A stretch of 64,000 nt of DNA from Platerodrilus igneus. Lineage: Eukaryota; Arthropoda; Insecta; Coleoptera; Lycidae. Position numbers and translations under genes: made by a program. The stretch is taken from NCBI GenBank assembly GCA_036346225.1, contig JARFIW010001469.1, forward strand, positions 14,850,001-14,914,000. The letters run 5' to 3'. Positions within the stretch are counted from its first letter, which is position 1. Every line of letters starts with the position of its first letter. Below are positions 30,301-45,300 of this stretch, piece after piece. The notes below the pieces were generated by a model. It ran no database searches, was not told where the DNA came from, and saw nothing but the letters and a program-made list of their open reading frames with translations.

Positions 30301-33300
30301 TTCTTTCTTTCCCGTTATGTGTTTTGTTCTGAGTGTGAATGAGTGTTTATATATTTTTTTTCTATTTTTTCTTTACTTATAGGTATAAAACCCCGCCCAT
30401 TCGCAGCCTGAGCCCGGACTTACTTCCTTTCTCTTTCTTTTTCTCTTGTTTTTTTTATGTTACGTCAATGTACGTAGCAAACTATCTTGCTTCGTTCTTC
30501 CGGCAATTACTTCTAATTTGCCTAAATTTCCGTTAAATGCAAATCTATTGAATATTCCAACAGAGTTTGACTTAGCTGATTCTGAATTTTATGTACCTTC
30601 CTCTATTGATATACTAATAGGAGCTGATGGTTACTACGATTTACTTCCGAAAATAGTCAAACTTGTTCCGAAACTTCCTACTTTCCATCTAACCAAGTTG
30701 GGTTGGGTAATTGGAGGGCAGATCCTATTTAAGACTTCTGTGATGAGAAGGTTCTCCTATTATGTCAAAATGACCTCGTTCCAAAAATGTCCTTAGATGA
30801 GTTTCTGCCTAGATTATGGGAAATAGAAGAGACCCCGAGCAAGCTGAATAGGACTTTACAAAATCCTACGAACCTTTAAAGAATGGAGTGTTTCAAGTAG
30901 ATTTGTCTTTAAAAATTCCACAAGGCAATTCGAACTTTGCGATTCTTTCTATATAGCAAAAAAGCGATTTCTCAGTTTGGAGAAGCGGCTTCATAATGAT
31001 CTTGGCCTTTTCTCGCAATATACAAAATTTATAGACAAATATATTTCGTTGAATCACGCTATTTATGTTCCCTTCGATGAATCAATTCCTAATGTTAATT
31101 TCAAGTACTTCCCTCCCCATTACTGTGTATTAAAAGAAAGTAGTTCCACCACAAAACTTCGGGTTGTATTTGATGCTTCCTGCAAGACGTCTACTGGTAT
31201 ATTCCTCAATGACATCTTTCATAAGGGCTATCAAGTTCAGCCCGAGCTGTATGATATGCTATACAGATTACGTTTGCATCCTTTCGTCCTCACTTGCGAT
31301 ATCGAAAAAATGTATCGGCAAGTTCTGATCAATCCGCATCAAAGACATTTGCAGAATATTTTGTGGAGGGATTCTTCTCGAGATCCACTTAAATGCATTC
31401 AGCTCACTGTAACCTATGGCGTTACTTGTTCTTCGTTTCTGGCCACTAGAGTTCTAATTAGCTTCCAATCCAGATAATAAATATCCCTGTGCTCAAGATG
31501 CTCTGCTAAACCAAACTTATGCCAATGACATTTTGCATGATTGCCCTTCTCTTTCGGATTTAAAGACTTCATATCCTGAATTAAATGAATTGCTAAACTC
31601 CGCTGGTTTTCGCCTACACAAGTGGGTATCTAATTCTCTGCAGTTTAGAAAACTGTACTCTGAACTTTCCGATCCAGTAAATATTGAAATTAAGGTTAAA
31701 GGTAGTCCGAACAAGGTATTAGGTCTTTCTTGGAATCCTACTTCTGATATTTTTTCTATTTCACTTCCCAAGTTCTCCCGCGATAACACTACTTCTAAAC
31801 GCAAAGCTTTATCCACCATCGCCCAAATGTTCGATCCCTTAGGCTTTCTTGGTCCATTTATAGTCATCATCATCATTGGGTCTTCAGTCCTGAAACTGGT
31901 TAGATGCGTAGCATCATTGTTTCCTATTTTGAACTAACCTACAGGTTTCCCCGAAATTTGCACAGTCTGCATCTATCACTATCTGATCTAGGTCTACATC
32001 CACCTCTTTTTTCCTATCTCTGCTTGTCATATATCCCATACTATTCCCCAAAAATGCCTTAGAACGTATTCTGCCCTTCTATTTCTCATATTTTTTTCAC
32101 AAAGATATCCTTGTTTTCTTACTGTTTCTATAACCTAGGCGCCGTTCTTTCTTGTTAGATGCAGTTCGGTCACCTTCTATTGTTTTACAATTATATACCC
32201 TATTTCTCCGACATTCAGTGGTTGCGAAGGGGGGTAAGCAGCTTGTGGCTGCCAAGTTCCCCCAGCATTTGAACATTTACTGATTTAATGTTTTTTCCAA
32301 TATGTCTTTTCGCACAGTCAACATTGGTTGCAGATATTTCACAACAAACACCTAGTTGTTTATAATAATCATCAGATTTGTCTGCGCTTATTTTTTCGTC
32401 ATTGGGTTTCCCGTCTCAAAACTGGTTGGACATGTACCTGCACTTATTTCTTTCCTAAACTAACCTATATGGTTCCCTAAAATTCCCACACAGCAATACA
32501 GCTCGGTTCCCCTTATATTGTTATCTAATATTATGCCCTATTTCACAGAGATTTATTGAAGGGGGTTAAGCAACCTGTGGCTGCCAAGATCCCCCAACAC
32601 TTAGACATTTGCCGAAATAATAGTTTTCCAGTAAATGCTTTCACGCAATTACCACTATTCGAGAATATTGCCCATCCAATGCTTGTAGTTGCTTATAATA
32701 AATATCATGTTTAAGTGCAGCTACTTTCCTCGTCATTAATTTATCCATCTTGGGACTGGTTGGATTTCCTCTCCATTGATTTCTCTTCTGAGCTAGCCTA
32801 CACATTTCCCTGAAACTCCTACAGCCTACATCTTTCACTATCTGTGTGCAGTAGTCTAACCTAGGTCTACCTCTTTTTCTCTTTTTTCCTATCTCTGCTT
32901 CTAGTATATTTCGCACTATTTCTTCATGCTGTAGTATGTGGCCTATTATCCTATCTCTCCTATTTTTTACCGTTTTCCACATATTTTTTTCTTCTCCTAC
33001 CATTTTTAGTACCTCTTCGTTCTTAACTTTGTCTGTCCATGATATCTTCATCATACGTCTGTAGCACCACATTTCAAAGGCTTCTACCTTTTTCTTGTCC
33101 GCTTCCCCCGCTGTCCAGGTTTCATAGCCATACAGTGCTGTGCTCCACACATATGTTTTGAGCAATCTTTTCCTTGTTTCTATGTTTGTGGTCTTTGAGC
33201 ACAGTAGTTGCTTTTTCTTGTTAAATGTAGCACGACCTTGTGCTAATTTTTCTTTTATATCTTTTGTGCCATTTATAGTCATAGGGAAAATATTTATACA

Positions 33301-36300
33301 AAGACTGTGGCAATCAAAGTTATTCTGGGTTGAACCACTGGGCCACGAATTCAGTAACGATTAAAATTAATTCATAAATTCAATTGCTTCATTACAAAAT
33401 TTAAAAATTCCGCGTTTTCTATTCTCAGAAAAATCCATTGCCACTTTCCAACTACATGAATTTGCGGACAGTAGCGTCAAGGCCTATGGAGCTTGTCTAT
33501 ACATCTCAACAACATATTCGGACAATACGGTTTCTTGTATGTTGCTTACCTCAAAATCCAGAGTAAGTCCTCTTAAAACAATTTCGCTCCCACGTCTAGA
33601 GTATGTGCAATGGTCCTATTAGTTAAACTTACACAAAAGGTTTTGGAAATATTTCACAGCGTACTTACTTTCGAGTCTATAAATTTGTGGACCGATTCAC
33701 AAATGCCTCTGCACTGGATAGCTTCTTATCCGTCCCGTTGGCGAACATTCGTTGCCAACAGGGTGTCTTTGATTCAAGGCTGTTCCTTTTAAGGACAATG
33801 GCAACATGTCTCTTCCGCAAATAACCCTGCCGACTTACTTTCCAGGGGGGTACTAGTTCCTCAATTAATGACTTTAAAATTATGGTGACAGGAGCCTGAG
33901 TTCTTTTTTTGTGTCAATTCGAATTTTTCTGATTACGATGCAAGAGATGTTCCGAAAATCACCTTAGAGGTTTTACTTTCAGAAACAAATCCGACAAATG
34001 AGTTTTGGACCCAATTATTTACTACATTTTCATAAATTAATATATTATTTCACACCATATCGTACGTTTTTCGATTTATTTCAAATTCTAAGTCAAGTGA
34101 TAAAATTACCGGTCCTTCAATTATCCAAGAGATCAATTCTGCCTTAGCGCTGGTCCTTCATCAAATTCAAGCTCAAGCTTTTATTAAAGAAATCTTTGAA
34201 TTGAAAGCGCAAAAACCTATATCCAATAAAGGTATACTAACACTGTCCATTTCTAAGTAAAGATGGGTCGGTTTGCATGGGTGGACGATTAGCGCACGCT
34301 GACATAAGTGAAAGACAAAAACATCCGATACTACTTCCATCAAAAAATCATGTGGTGTCCATGTTTTTGAAACAAGAGCATGTTCGACTCGGGCACGCAG
34401 GTGCTCAAAGTGCCCTTCTTAATTTCCGTTTACGCTGTTAGCTTTTGAATGGTCTGCGGACCATGAAAAAGGTAATCCGAGAATGTATGATCTGTTTCCG
34501 ATTCCGAGCAAAACCGCTTTAGCAAATCATGGCCAATTTGCCAGCTCACCGAATTTCATCTTTTAGACCTTTCGAGAGAGTAGGCCTCGATTATGGAGGT
34601 CCTTTCTTAATTAAGTTCTCGAAACTTAGGAAAGTTTCCATCCTAAAATGTTACTTGGCAATATTTGTGTGCATGGCCACAAAGGCCGTTCATATAGAAT
34701 TAGTCTCATCGCTGACGACAGAAACATTCATATTGGCACTCAATCGATTCGCTTTCAGAAGGTCAATTCCTACAGTGACAATGCCACTAACTTCCTTGTT
34801 GCTCACAATCAGCTTAAAGAGATAACAGATTTCTTTAAAAGTTCTGTGGTTTTAGATAAAATTAAAACATTCGTCACTGAAAAAGGCTTTTAATGGAAAT
34901 TCATTCCCCCTCACAGCCCTCATTGGGGCAGAATCTGGGAATCTGCCGTAAAAAGCGCAAAATAGCATTTACGCATATTAGTTGGAAATTCACTGTTCAC
35001 GTTTGAACTGCTAAGTACCATCCTGGTCCAAATTGAGGCTATATTAAACTCGAGACCAATTTGTTTTCTTTCTAATGATCCCAACGATCAAAAAGCCCTC
35101 ACTTCAGGTCATTTCTTAGTTAGTAGTGGGCTTTGCGCCTTTCCAGAAGACTCAATTATTCATATACCTGAAAACAGCCTTTCCCTTTGGCAACGATGTT
35201 GTCGAATTCGAGAATCATTTTGCAAAAGATGGTACGTAGAGTACTTGAATCGTCTCCAATGCAGACCAAAATGGTTTTCTCCATTAAGAAATTTAGAAAT
35301 AAATGAATTGGTTATATTAAAAGCAGATTCCGTTCCTTCCTTAAAATAGCCATTAGCTAGAGTAGTTGCCGTTCATCCAGGCTCCGATCAGCGAGTCCGA
35401 TCTGTTAGCCTTCGAACCAAAGAAGGAACATTCATGCGACCTATTACTAAGGTTTGCTCGTTACCATTTAAAAATAGCTATTTTCTCACGTAATCCTTGT
35501 TTTTTCCCACTTCATATTCCGTGTCATTTCCTTCTAGTTTTTAATTTGTTGTGAAAATCTGAGATTTTGCACAGGAGCAGAATACTATTTATTTTGCTGA
35601 AAACTTATTCATTAATAAAGGCATTTTTTGTATTATGATGAATTCTGTATATAAAAGGAATTTACTAAAACAATAATTTGAATTTCATTGTTAGTATTTT
35701 TTCAAGTTTATGTATTCTACATAAAGTTTATTGCATATATAAAAATATTACATTGGCTGTAATTCCCGTGGGATATTTATTTAATCTTCTCTTTGATTGC
35801 ACTCTGCTGAATAGAATCTAAAAATTGGCCTCACTCGTTAAACGATATAAAAAATTTCCCGCATCTGACTAAAACTAACGTAAATAGACCATATTGTACG
35901 GCACATAATTTAAAATAATTGTTATTTATAGAAATAAAGTTTTACGTTAGTACTCTAATTTATACTGAATGGGCGGTGAACACCGTGGGTTCACTAACTG
36001 CGATCGTATGTGGTTCAGGAGAAAAAGGTACAATTATGGGGACTCAAATTTCAAACAACTGTGTTACAATGCACACTTTCCTTGAAAGACTTTGTAGTGT
36101 TTCATTTGTGACAATTGGTAGAACGCCAAACCGCAGTTATTTTGGCAAGCTTTCCTTTCAAGGTTTTTCTCCCTGACAGATGGTGGTTCTAAGTAGGTTT
36201 CCTTTGCATTACTTTTTCTAACCTCTCCCGGTACATAATACTTTACCTTTTTCAGAAAAGAAAATGTTTTACAGTAGCCACCATTGAGGTTATTGGGTTT

Positions 36301-39300
36301 GTTATATACGGAATTGATGTTACGTTTCTAAATTAATTTTGCTCTACAGGGGCGCGGAGTGACGTAACAGTAAATTAGTGCACCGGCTAGCTTTAATGAT
36401 GCGGCGTGAATTCTCTGAAAGCAAATATACTACTTTTAAGGGTATACAAATTTTGACATATCTAATAAATACGTTTACGCATACCTGGTAAGCTCTTTAA
36501 ACTATCCCTGTCTATGTAAAGCCTTTTATTGTCTACCCACCTGGAAAAACATCAAATACAGCGTACTTAGAAGATGTTAAATTTCAGATAATGGTGTAAG
36601 GGTTATTACTGTTGCTAGAGGTTGATGGAATCTTAGTTACCCCTTATTTCCTACTAGTTTAAAACAACCCAACCTATATTGTAAAACATGACTATAACAG
36701 TGAATAACAACAGAGAAAAACTAAGATCTACTTCTAGTTGGTCAAATGTGCGTTTAGCTAAAAATTAATATTATCGATTCTAGAAATTTATCCAATATAA
36801 TTTTACGTACTATTTTGCACCGCCAATAATGTACTTTGCTATATGAGAAGTGTGTGTTTACAATACACTTTAAATAATCATGCACCAACGTTAATAGTCC
36901 TAATAATACGCTTTACACATTATTATTATCATGATCACGGTTATAAAATTCCAAAGAAAGCTTTAAGTTGAATAACAAACATTTAAACGACTTACCATTT
37001 TCCTTTGTCGCTTAAAACTCTATCGATTCTCAAGGTAGAAATTATTGCATGTATAAAATTCAATTGTTGATGTTGACAGAAGCTCCCATCACACTGACAA
37101 CTTTCACTTTAACTTGTGATATGCATGATCGCGTTTTATTTTCGAGTCCTAAACTCCTTTCTTTTACTAACAGCTTTGCGTACGATACCGTCACGTTAAC
37201 TACCGTACTTGTTTCTGACATCCGATTGCCTGTAGTTCGAATTTGCAGACCCTGATCAGATGTATAATCGTAAATAATCTGACTTGATTTGCACCCTGTT
37301 TTGCTGTCCATTTTTATAAATTCAGAATGTCCATTCTTATCCACATACACTTGAGAATACGAAAAACAAGGAACAGAACACAAAAAAGTTACACTGCCCG
37401 TAAAGGAAAAAATATTCTTTATGAGACTGATTTCCTCCGTGTGGTTGCTGTAACTTTTTTGTGTACTTGTTCGTTGTTCTGTTTCCTTTTGTATTGTGTG
37501 GTTGTGTTTAAATGGGCATGGATAGGCTAAATTTTTAAAAATGTTTTTTTTGGTGTCTGTGTATTTTTGAATGGTGGGCACGTTTCTGAGGAACGATTTT
37601 TTCTGTTCGGGCGATGTAGCTTTTTTACGTACTGTTTATTGTTCTAGTTCTTTTTGTATCGTGTTTTTGTGCGTGTGCAGGTGACAATGAACGGGTTGAA
37701 TTTTCGAAAATACCCTTGGCAGCAAACATATTGTCGTCTGATTATTTTTTAAGAATGCTTTCTTCAATGCGGAACAGTATTTTGGCTGAAAAAGGGGCAT
37801 TTTCAAAAATTTACCTTTACCATTTTAATTCGCCTATATCCAGAAATGCGATACAAAAAGAATTAGAACAATTAGTAATAAATAATAAACAAAAAAAGTT
37901 AGAGCGCTTGCAAAAGAGAAAACGTTCTTATAAAACTGATTTCTCCCGTGCGGTCGCTGTAACTTTCTTTGTGTACTGTTGTAACTTTATTTTAAAATGT
38001 TAACTTATAAACAGACTAATTGATTAATTAAATTTTAATAACTTGCATAACTTATGAGAAAAATTCCATAATAAATTACTTTTGTATTTTAGCATCCCGT
38101 ATAATAAAGACCAGGTTTAGAAATAGCTTAAAGCTTAAATAATATAAATTCCAGCGGCAGTCTTCATAATTTAATGGTCCTACCTTGCAAATCCGAATAC
38201 AAAACCTTTTTAAAGCTTATGTCGGTTATAGATTGATGAATCTTATAAATTTAAATGGCATAGTACCTTTTAAGGTAAACAAAGAAAAGCAATTTTCAGT
38301 GGTAAAACTTAATCTTCTTAATAATTTCGTTGATTAACAGCGGGTTATAGAAAACGAAACATTATAAATAGCCAAACTATTTCCCAATTTGATTTGTTCA
38401 AAGATTGCAAGTAATTTTAAGTAGTCTGGAAACAACTATTGTATTAAAAATCCATTTCGGTTTAAGTGGGTTAACCGGTCTTTTGTTAATGGCAGACCAT
38501 TGTCGCCAACAGGTATGGTCCACAATTCTGTAATTAAAAATTCCAAAAAAAATACAACATAGTTGTACCATTAAAAAAATAATTGGTTCCGTGACCCTAA
38601 TCTCCAAAAGGTTTGGATTTGGTTTCTGAAATCTTGTTTTTGGGAGGTTCTGTTAAGTCATTGGATAACAGAAATATGACGTAAATAATGGTTAGAGTAG
38701 GAATTAATCTATATAACTTAAAGCTTTAGCCAAAAGACGGAGATTCCAATGGGGTTGTTTGTTGTAAAAAGGTAGAAAGTCAGAGAAGTTCGTCGGAAGC
38801 GTTCTCCGGAAACACAGATATGATATTGCACTTAGTATCACGATAGTGAAATTGGAAAGAAGTAATTAACTCTTCCAGTTCGCAAGGGTTACGCTCGTGT
38901 GTTCGCGGATTTATCAATGATATAAAGTAAAGAATAAAAAGCTTGTATGCGTGTGACGCACAAGTTAAGTTAAATTATCAACAAGATCCTGCCGGGTTCG
39001 TGTGCCATTTAATTATTTTATAATTGCAAGAAACAAGAGCAACAAGCGAGATTCTCTCCCGAAATTTAAGAGCTGTTCTGCGTTGGAAGGCAGGCCATCA
39101 AACAATGGACTATTTTTAGTAAGTAAGTTTTGATAGTTAAGTTAGCATGACCAATTTTTAGTTAATTTATTTGTTAGGACGTTTTGGCCATAAACCGTAG
39201 GATTAATTTAGTGCAAAAATTTATAGTATAAGTTTTCTTTCATATAAAATGTTTGGGAATTACTTATGTACGTAAAATTATCATAATTCCATATCAACCA

Positions 39301-42300
39301 TTTAATCTAAATTTCTAAATTAAAATCAATGAATTTCCGAATGTAAGAGGTTCACGTTTATTGCTTTGTTAATAAAATAGTTTTTTTGCCGTTGATTAAG
39401 TAAATAGTTTTTCTATGTTTTATCATGAAAGTTGCATAAGTAGTCAAAAAGGTAAGAGTTGATTAAAATAAACAATTGTCCTCCTTGGGATGACAAGTCT
39501 CTCAAGGTTTTGCACGAATGTTTTGACATTTTCGACTTGTCTGGCGCCCTTGGTAATTGTCATTAAGCCACAATATTTTATGAAAGGTAAGTGCCAAATC
39601 TATTGTAGTATATTATAAATTAATTTAACCCTTTTTGCAAAATTTTAACCCTCTATATGATCCACGACCTTCCGCTAGCTAGTGCCGGTGACTCCCTTTA
39701 ATTTTTGTTTTACAGGCCGTCCCCATTTTTTTAATTTTAATAAAAAATATATACTTAGTAGCTTTTCCGCCTGTAACACTGTTTTCTGCTCCGCTTCTTT
39801 TTGTATTGTGTTTCTGTGTGCGTGTACTTGAAGATAGATGGGATGAATATTTGAAAGATGTTTTTTTTTGGTGTTTGTGTGTATTTTTGCATGTGGACGC
39901 TTTTTTAAACAACAATTTTTTCCGTGCGGCCGCCGTTATTTTTTTGTGAATTGTTTATTGTTAGATTTTTTTGTATCGTATTCCTGTGTATGTGTAAATG
40001 AGAATCGAAGGCCGAGTTTCTTAAAATGCCATTGGCAACCACAACATTGCCATTATATTGTCTTTTATAATTACTTTCTTTTGTGGGGAACAGTATTTTG
40101 ACTGCCAAAGTGGCATTTTCGTAAATTCAGTATGTTCATTGTCATTCACCCAACCGGGAATACAAAATAAAAGGAAATGGAACAGAAAACAAAAAGCAAA
40201 AGAAGTATCAGCGCCAGTAAAGCAGAAAACATTCTTTGCATGGTGGACACGTTTTTGAGCAATGATTTCATTGATTCGAGTGCTGTAACTTTTTTTGTGT
40301 ATTGTTGATTGTTTTACTTCTTTTTGTATTGTGTTCCTGTGCGTGTGCAGGTGAAAATAGACGGGCTATATTTTTGAAAATTTCCTTGGCAGCCAACAAA
40401 TCGTCCTTTATTATTCTTTAAGACTGCTTTCTTCTTGTCGGTCAAGAGGACGTTTTCGAAAAAATCGACATCTCCATTCTCATCCAGAAATACAGAACAA
40501 ACAGAATTAGAACAAAAATAAAACACAAAAGGGTTACATCGCCCGCAATTGTGAAAGAATTTTTGATAAGGTTGATTTCTACCGGGCGTACGCTGAACTT
40601 TCTTTGTTCAGATTTTTTTGTATTGTGTTTCTGGGTGTACGTGGATAAGAATGCATAGACTAAATTTTTGAAAAATGTATTATTTTGGTGTGTGAATTTT
40701 TGCATGTTGGACACGTTTTTGAGGAACAATGTTTTCCGTGATGACGCTGTAACTTTTCTGTATATTGTTTATTATTCATTATTTAATTTTTTTGTATTGT
40801 GTACATGTGCGTCTGTAGATGAAAATTGACAGGCTGAATTTTTGAAAATGCCATTGAGGGTGAAATATTGTTCTTTTAGTATTTTTACGAATACTTTGTC
40901 TGTGAGTATGTGCTACCAAGGGACCGTTTTCAAAAATTCAGTCCTTCCATTTTCATCCGCATACACCCAGGAATATGATACAAAAAGAATTAAAACAAAA
41001 TTAAAAACACAAAAACAGTTGTCAGCGAAACAGACTTCTGCAGCTAATAATAAATAGGGAAGAGTAGTTAAATATCGACTGCAGTCAAATATCGACCGCA
41101 CTCCATCCAACCGAATCTATAAGTGATTTAAGATTAGAACGTAGCAGAACGTCAAGTATTTACAGCACCTACTGTGACAAAATCAACAGACAGCCATTTA
41201 GTTTAGAGTTAGCCTGAAGAGTGAGTGCTGCGTGATTTTCGATTTTTTTTATAATATGCTACGTGTTTATGTTATGGTAAGACAATATTTTTCTTTGATT
41301 TTGTGATGTGAACTAAACAAGATATAAAACTAGAATAATTTTATAGTTTTTTGTTTGTTTACATATTTTTGTTTAACGGACTGACGGCTAATATCGACCA
41401 CAAATGATCGATATTATCCCATCATGGTCGATATTGTACCAATGGTGTTTATTATTTTCAGATGCCCCGGAAAGGGTATATGCGAAAGAGCACCCGTTCT
41501 TCGTGCTCTGAGGACAACATGAGGATCGCCCTTACAGCAGTAAAAGAGAAGGATGTTCCAATAAGAAAAGCAGCAAGAATGTTCGATGTTCCATATAGAA
41601 CTTTACAGGATCGTTTAAGTGGTCGCTTTCGTCCATAAAAATACAAGTTGGGAAGAAAATCAGTGTTCAGTGATGAGCAAGAAGCTAACTTGCTAACTAT
41701 ATTATTGACATGGCAAACGTATTTTATGGACTCACAGCAATTAAAATTAGACAGCTTGCAGATCAATTTGCAGAAGCAACACGACTGAAGCAAAACTTCA
41801 ATAAAGAAAAGAAAATATGTGGTAAAGATTGGCTGTATTCATTTCTGCGTCGTAATCCAAACTTAAGCCTCCGAAAACCAGAAGCTGCAAGTTTGAATAG
41901 AGTTTTAGCTTTTAATAAACAAGAAATAGCATTATTTTTCGATAATGTAGGAAAACTCTGTAGTGAACATAAATTCGAAGCTCATCGTATCTATAATGTG
42001 GATGAGACTGGTATTAGTAATGTTCATGTTACAAATCGCATTGTAGCAAAGAAAGGTAAAATCAAGTAGGTGCCCTTACAAGCGGTGAAAGAGGCAGTTA
42101 GTGACTGTTGTTATTTGTAAGAGCGCTGCCGGTAGTTTTGTCCCATCACTGATGAAAGAAGCGTTGAGAAGTAATGGACCTACTGGTGCCATGTACAGAC
42201 GTTCTAAATCGGGGTGAATAATTGAAGATATTTTTATCGAGTGGATACAGCATTTTGCAACCTTTACAGGAACTACCACAATTGATCCTGTTTTATTAAT

Positions 42301-45300
42301 TATGGATAACCATTCCACCCATTCCAGCTTAGTCGCATATAATTTTTGCAGGGAGAACGGCATTAAAGTGATATCACTCCCACCCCATACATCACACCGG
42401 ATTCAATCTCTTAACATCTGTTTTTTGGTCCACTAAATATCGTTTATAATCAAGAGTGTGATAGATATATTAAATCAAAACAGCATGAAAAAATTTTGCA
42501 AACTACTATTGTGGAGTTATTTAAAAATGCCTACAACAGGGTAGCAACTATAGAAAAAGGAGTCCCTGGTTTTAAGGTTACTGGAATACATCCTATGAAT
42601 ATCTTCCAATTTTTTAACGAAGAATTTATCACCGCTTTACTCGGTGTTGATATTCCAATTAATTCACCGAATTGTAATGGCCCGCCCTTGAAATATTAAT
42701 ACTTTTGTATATTAGGGTTGTTTAGATATAATCGAGTCGAGTTAAGTAGGCGACGTCTTGCGGTTGTTTTGTTTGGCACGTGTCCTGCGGTCGTGTATTA
42801 ATGATTGTTAATTTGTAAACTTTAGTAATTTCAATCGATGTGGTAGTGACAGCATCTTTAAAATTCGTCATTGTTGGATTACTATACAGATAAGTTTCAG
42901 TAGTTAGAATTTTATTCATTTGCGAATAGCAACGCTATATGCGTATATCTATAAGGGGTGTCGTTTAACCTCGTTGTGATTGTATTATACGACACGTCGA
43001 GCATTGGCATTTGTTCCAACTTTGTTACATTATTTTATAACATCATTGCATTAAACCCATATAAATTAGGCTGCGAGTTGGTTCATTCTTCTAAACTGGT
43101 AATAGCAATACAACAAAACTATACAAGAATCCACGTGTATCTAGGAGGGTTGCTACTAGCCAGGGCCACATCTCAAAGGCAACCGCTTCTGTGAAGAGTC
43201 ATAAAGCATCGACGAACATTACATTTGGCGCCCAACGTGGAGCGTTTATTGTCACGCTATACACGAATAGCAGTGGGTGAATCATACTGTTTTACACAAA
43301 GTTAAAAGGGTTTGTGGAAATCCCACCGATAGATATTTTCGCTATGAATAGACAGAAGTGAAGGACATGTATTTGATTGTTGAATATTTACCTGTAATTG
43401 AACAAGTGGTTATTTCTTATCGTTGAGCAGGGGCGTTTTAACAGCTACATCACAGACTAACCGTTATTGCCAAAGTTATGTTGCGGAATTTGGACAATTT
43501 AAATACTTTCTAGATTTTGATTTGAATTAGGTTAAATACATTAAGTCCGTGCCAAGTTTGTGTGTACAAATAATAAAATAAAATAGACACGAGTGGCGGT
43601 GTAAGCTTAAGTTATAACAGGCTTTATGATGAAATGCGTTTTTTGATGTTCTTTGAAATTTAATGTCGCATACGTATAATACGCGATCGCGAAATAAACA
43701 ACAAATTAAGTTCCAAAAAACTGATAAAATGGCAGATTCTGAGATTGCAAAGGCATTAAAGCAGTTAGTTGCAGCGGTTAATAATATGAATTGCAACAAT
43801 GCAGTTCTAAAGGACTCGATTGAACAGATGAATTTAAATATTTCAGTTAATATGAATAAATTGAGTAATGATGTAAACCGGGTGTCGGAATCGGTAAAAG
43901 AGGTAGGAGCTAATGATGTTAAAAATTTTAGGGATGTAGGTGTTGTGAACCAGCGGGAAACCAGCGGCATCGTTCCCATGGTACCCGGGACCCAAAATTA
44001 TATGAGTTTATACAAAGATTTGGGAGGTGCGAACTTGTGTTTTTCGCCAGATGGATCTGTACATCCGGTAAATTTTATTAAAAAACAAGAAACGATAATG
44101 CTAGAAGCAGGAGTCCCTGATACTAGAAAAGTTTCCCTGATTGTTGGTAATCTGCGTGGTTCAGCCCAAGATTGGGGTGTTTTGAAAGAAGAACGCGTAA
44201 AGAGTTTTAAAGAATTTAAGTAATTATTTTTAAGCCGATATTGGGGCTTGAAGAAGAAAGGAAGTTGTTTCAAAAGATCAAATTTGGTTGTTACGATAGG
44301 GGGTCAAGGGCCGATTATTTTTTAAAGCGGGTGAGGTAAGCGAATTTCTTGACTGTCCCCCTTGAGGAAAAAGAACTTATTGCTTTATTAAAAAACCACT
44401 TTCCGAGCGAGACTCAGCGAGATATTGTAAACTGCATGCCTAGGACGTTAGATGAGGTGGAAAATGGAGGTAGATGAAACTTACCAAATTTCCCATAAAA
44501 ATAGTAACAATTCTAACGCGAATTGGCGTGGGAGAGGTACGAATAATGAACAAAACTGGGGGGTTCGTTACGGTACCAGGTCGAATATGTCAAATTCTGG
44601 GGGCGGTAATAATGTCCGTTCCGAAAACAGACCAAATAATAATCACGATTATAGTAATGGTAATAGGGATGAGGGGCGCCGTGAACATCAGGTGACTAGT
44701 AGCTCGGGTGGAAGTCAACCACTGGCTGTGGCCACTTTATTTAATAAAAACGGGGGATGAGCTTCTGTGGGAAGCACAAAATAATATTAAGTCGGTTGCT
44801 TTTGTACCGTCTATACTGTTGAAGCTATGTTGGTAAAAATATTGGTTGACCCGGGCACCCAAGTTACGTGCATTTTGAAGGATATCCTATCTAAGTTATT
44901 ACAAGTTAACGGTGATATTTTACGTTGACCGTTTACGTAGGCCATTCTGGTTAGTGCTACAGGTAAAAACTGCGTTGTTAAAGATCAATTTTTTGTAAAT
45001 TTTAGATTTCAAGATTTCGAAGTGTCTTACCCGTGCATGGTAGTTCCGGGTTTGATTCGAGACGTAATTTTTGGATGCGATTTTTCTTATGATTATCAGA
45101 TTAAAATAGATTTTTCAAGAAATTGTTTAGTCGGTAAGTTTGAAGGAAAGATAAGGAGCATAGAGTTTAGTATGGAACCAAAACCGGATGTTCGGTTAAC
45201 AGTTTGTCAAGTATCAGAGGAAAAGTGTGATGAAAGTAGTTTTAAAAAAAGGATAATGCCGTGTGAGGTGTCTGAAATCGAGGAGGTGGTAAATCGTGAG

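Larger units (their letters stand above)
27034..35555 (+). mobile_element. BEL/Pao retrotransposon, dead and nested
   Basis: Gag, retropepsin (VVLDNGSQSSF at about 28910), RT (30560-31477), RNase H (about 33450-33560) and integrase (about 34280-34830) pieces run in order on the plus strand inside P450 intron 2. A SINE (28226), a gypsy solo LTR (29090) and a LINE fragment (31868) have inserted. I did not find its LTRs by eye. Confidence 0.85.

Noticed and set aside
37049..38003. Several open frames in the fold-back cluster
   Set aside because: They follow repeat units on both strands and lack domains.
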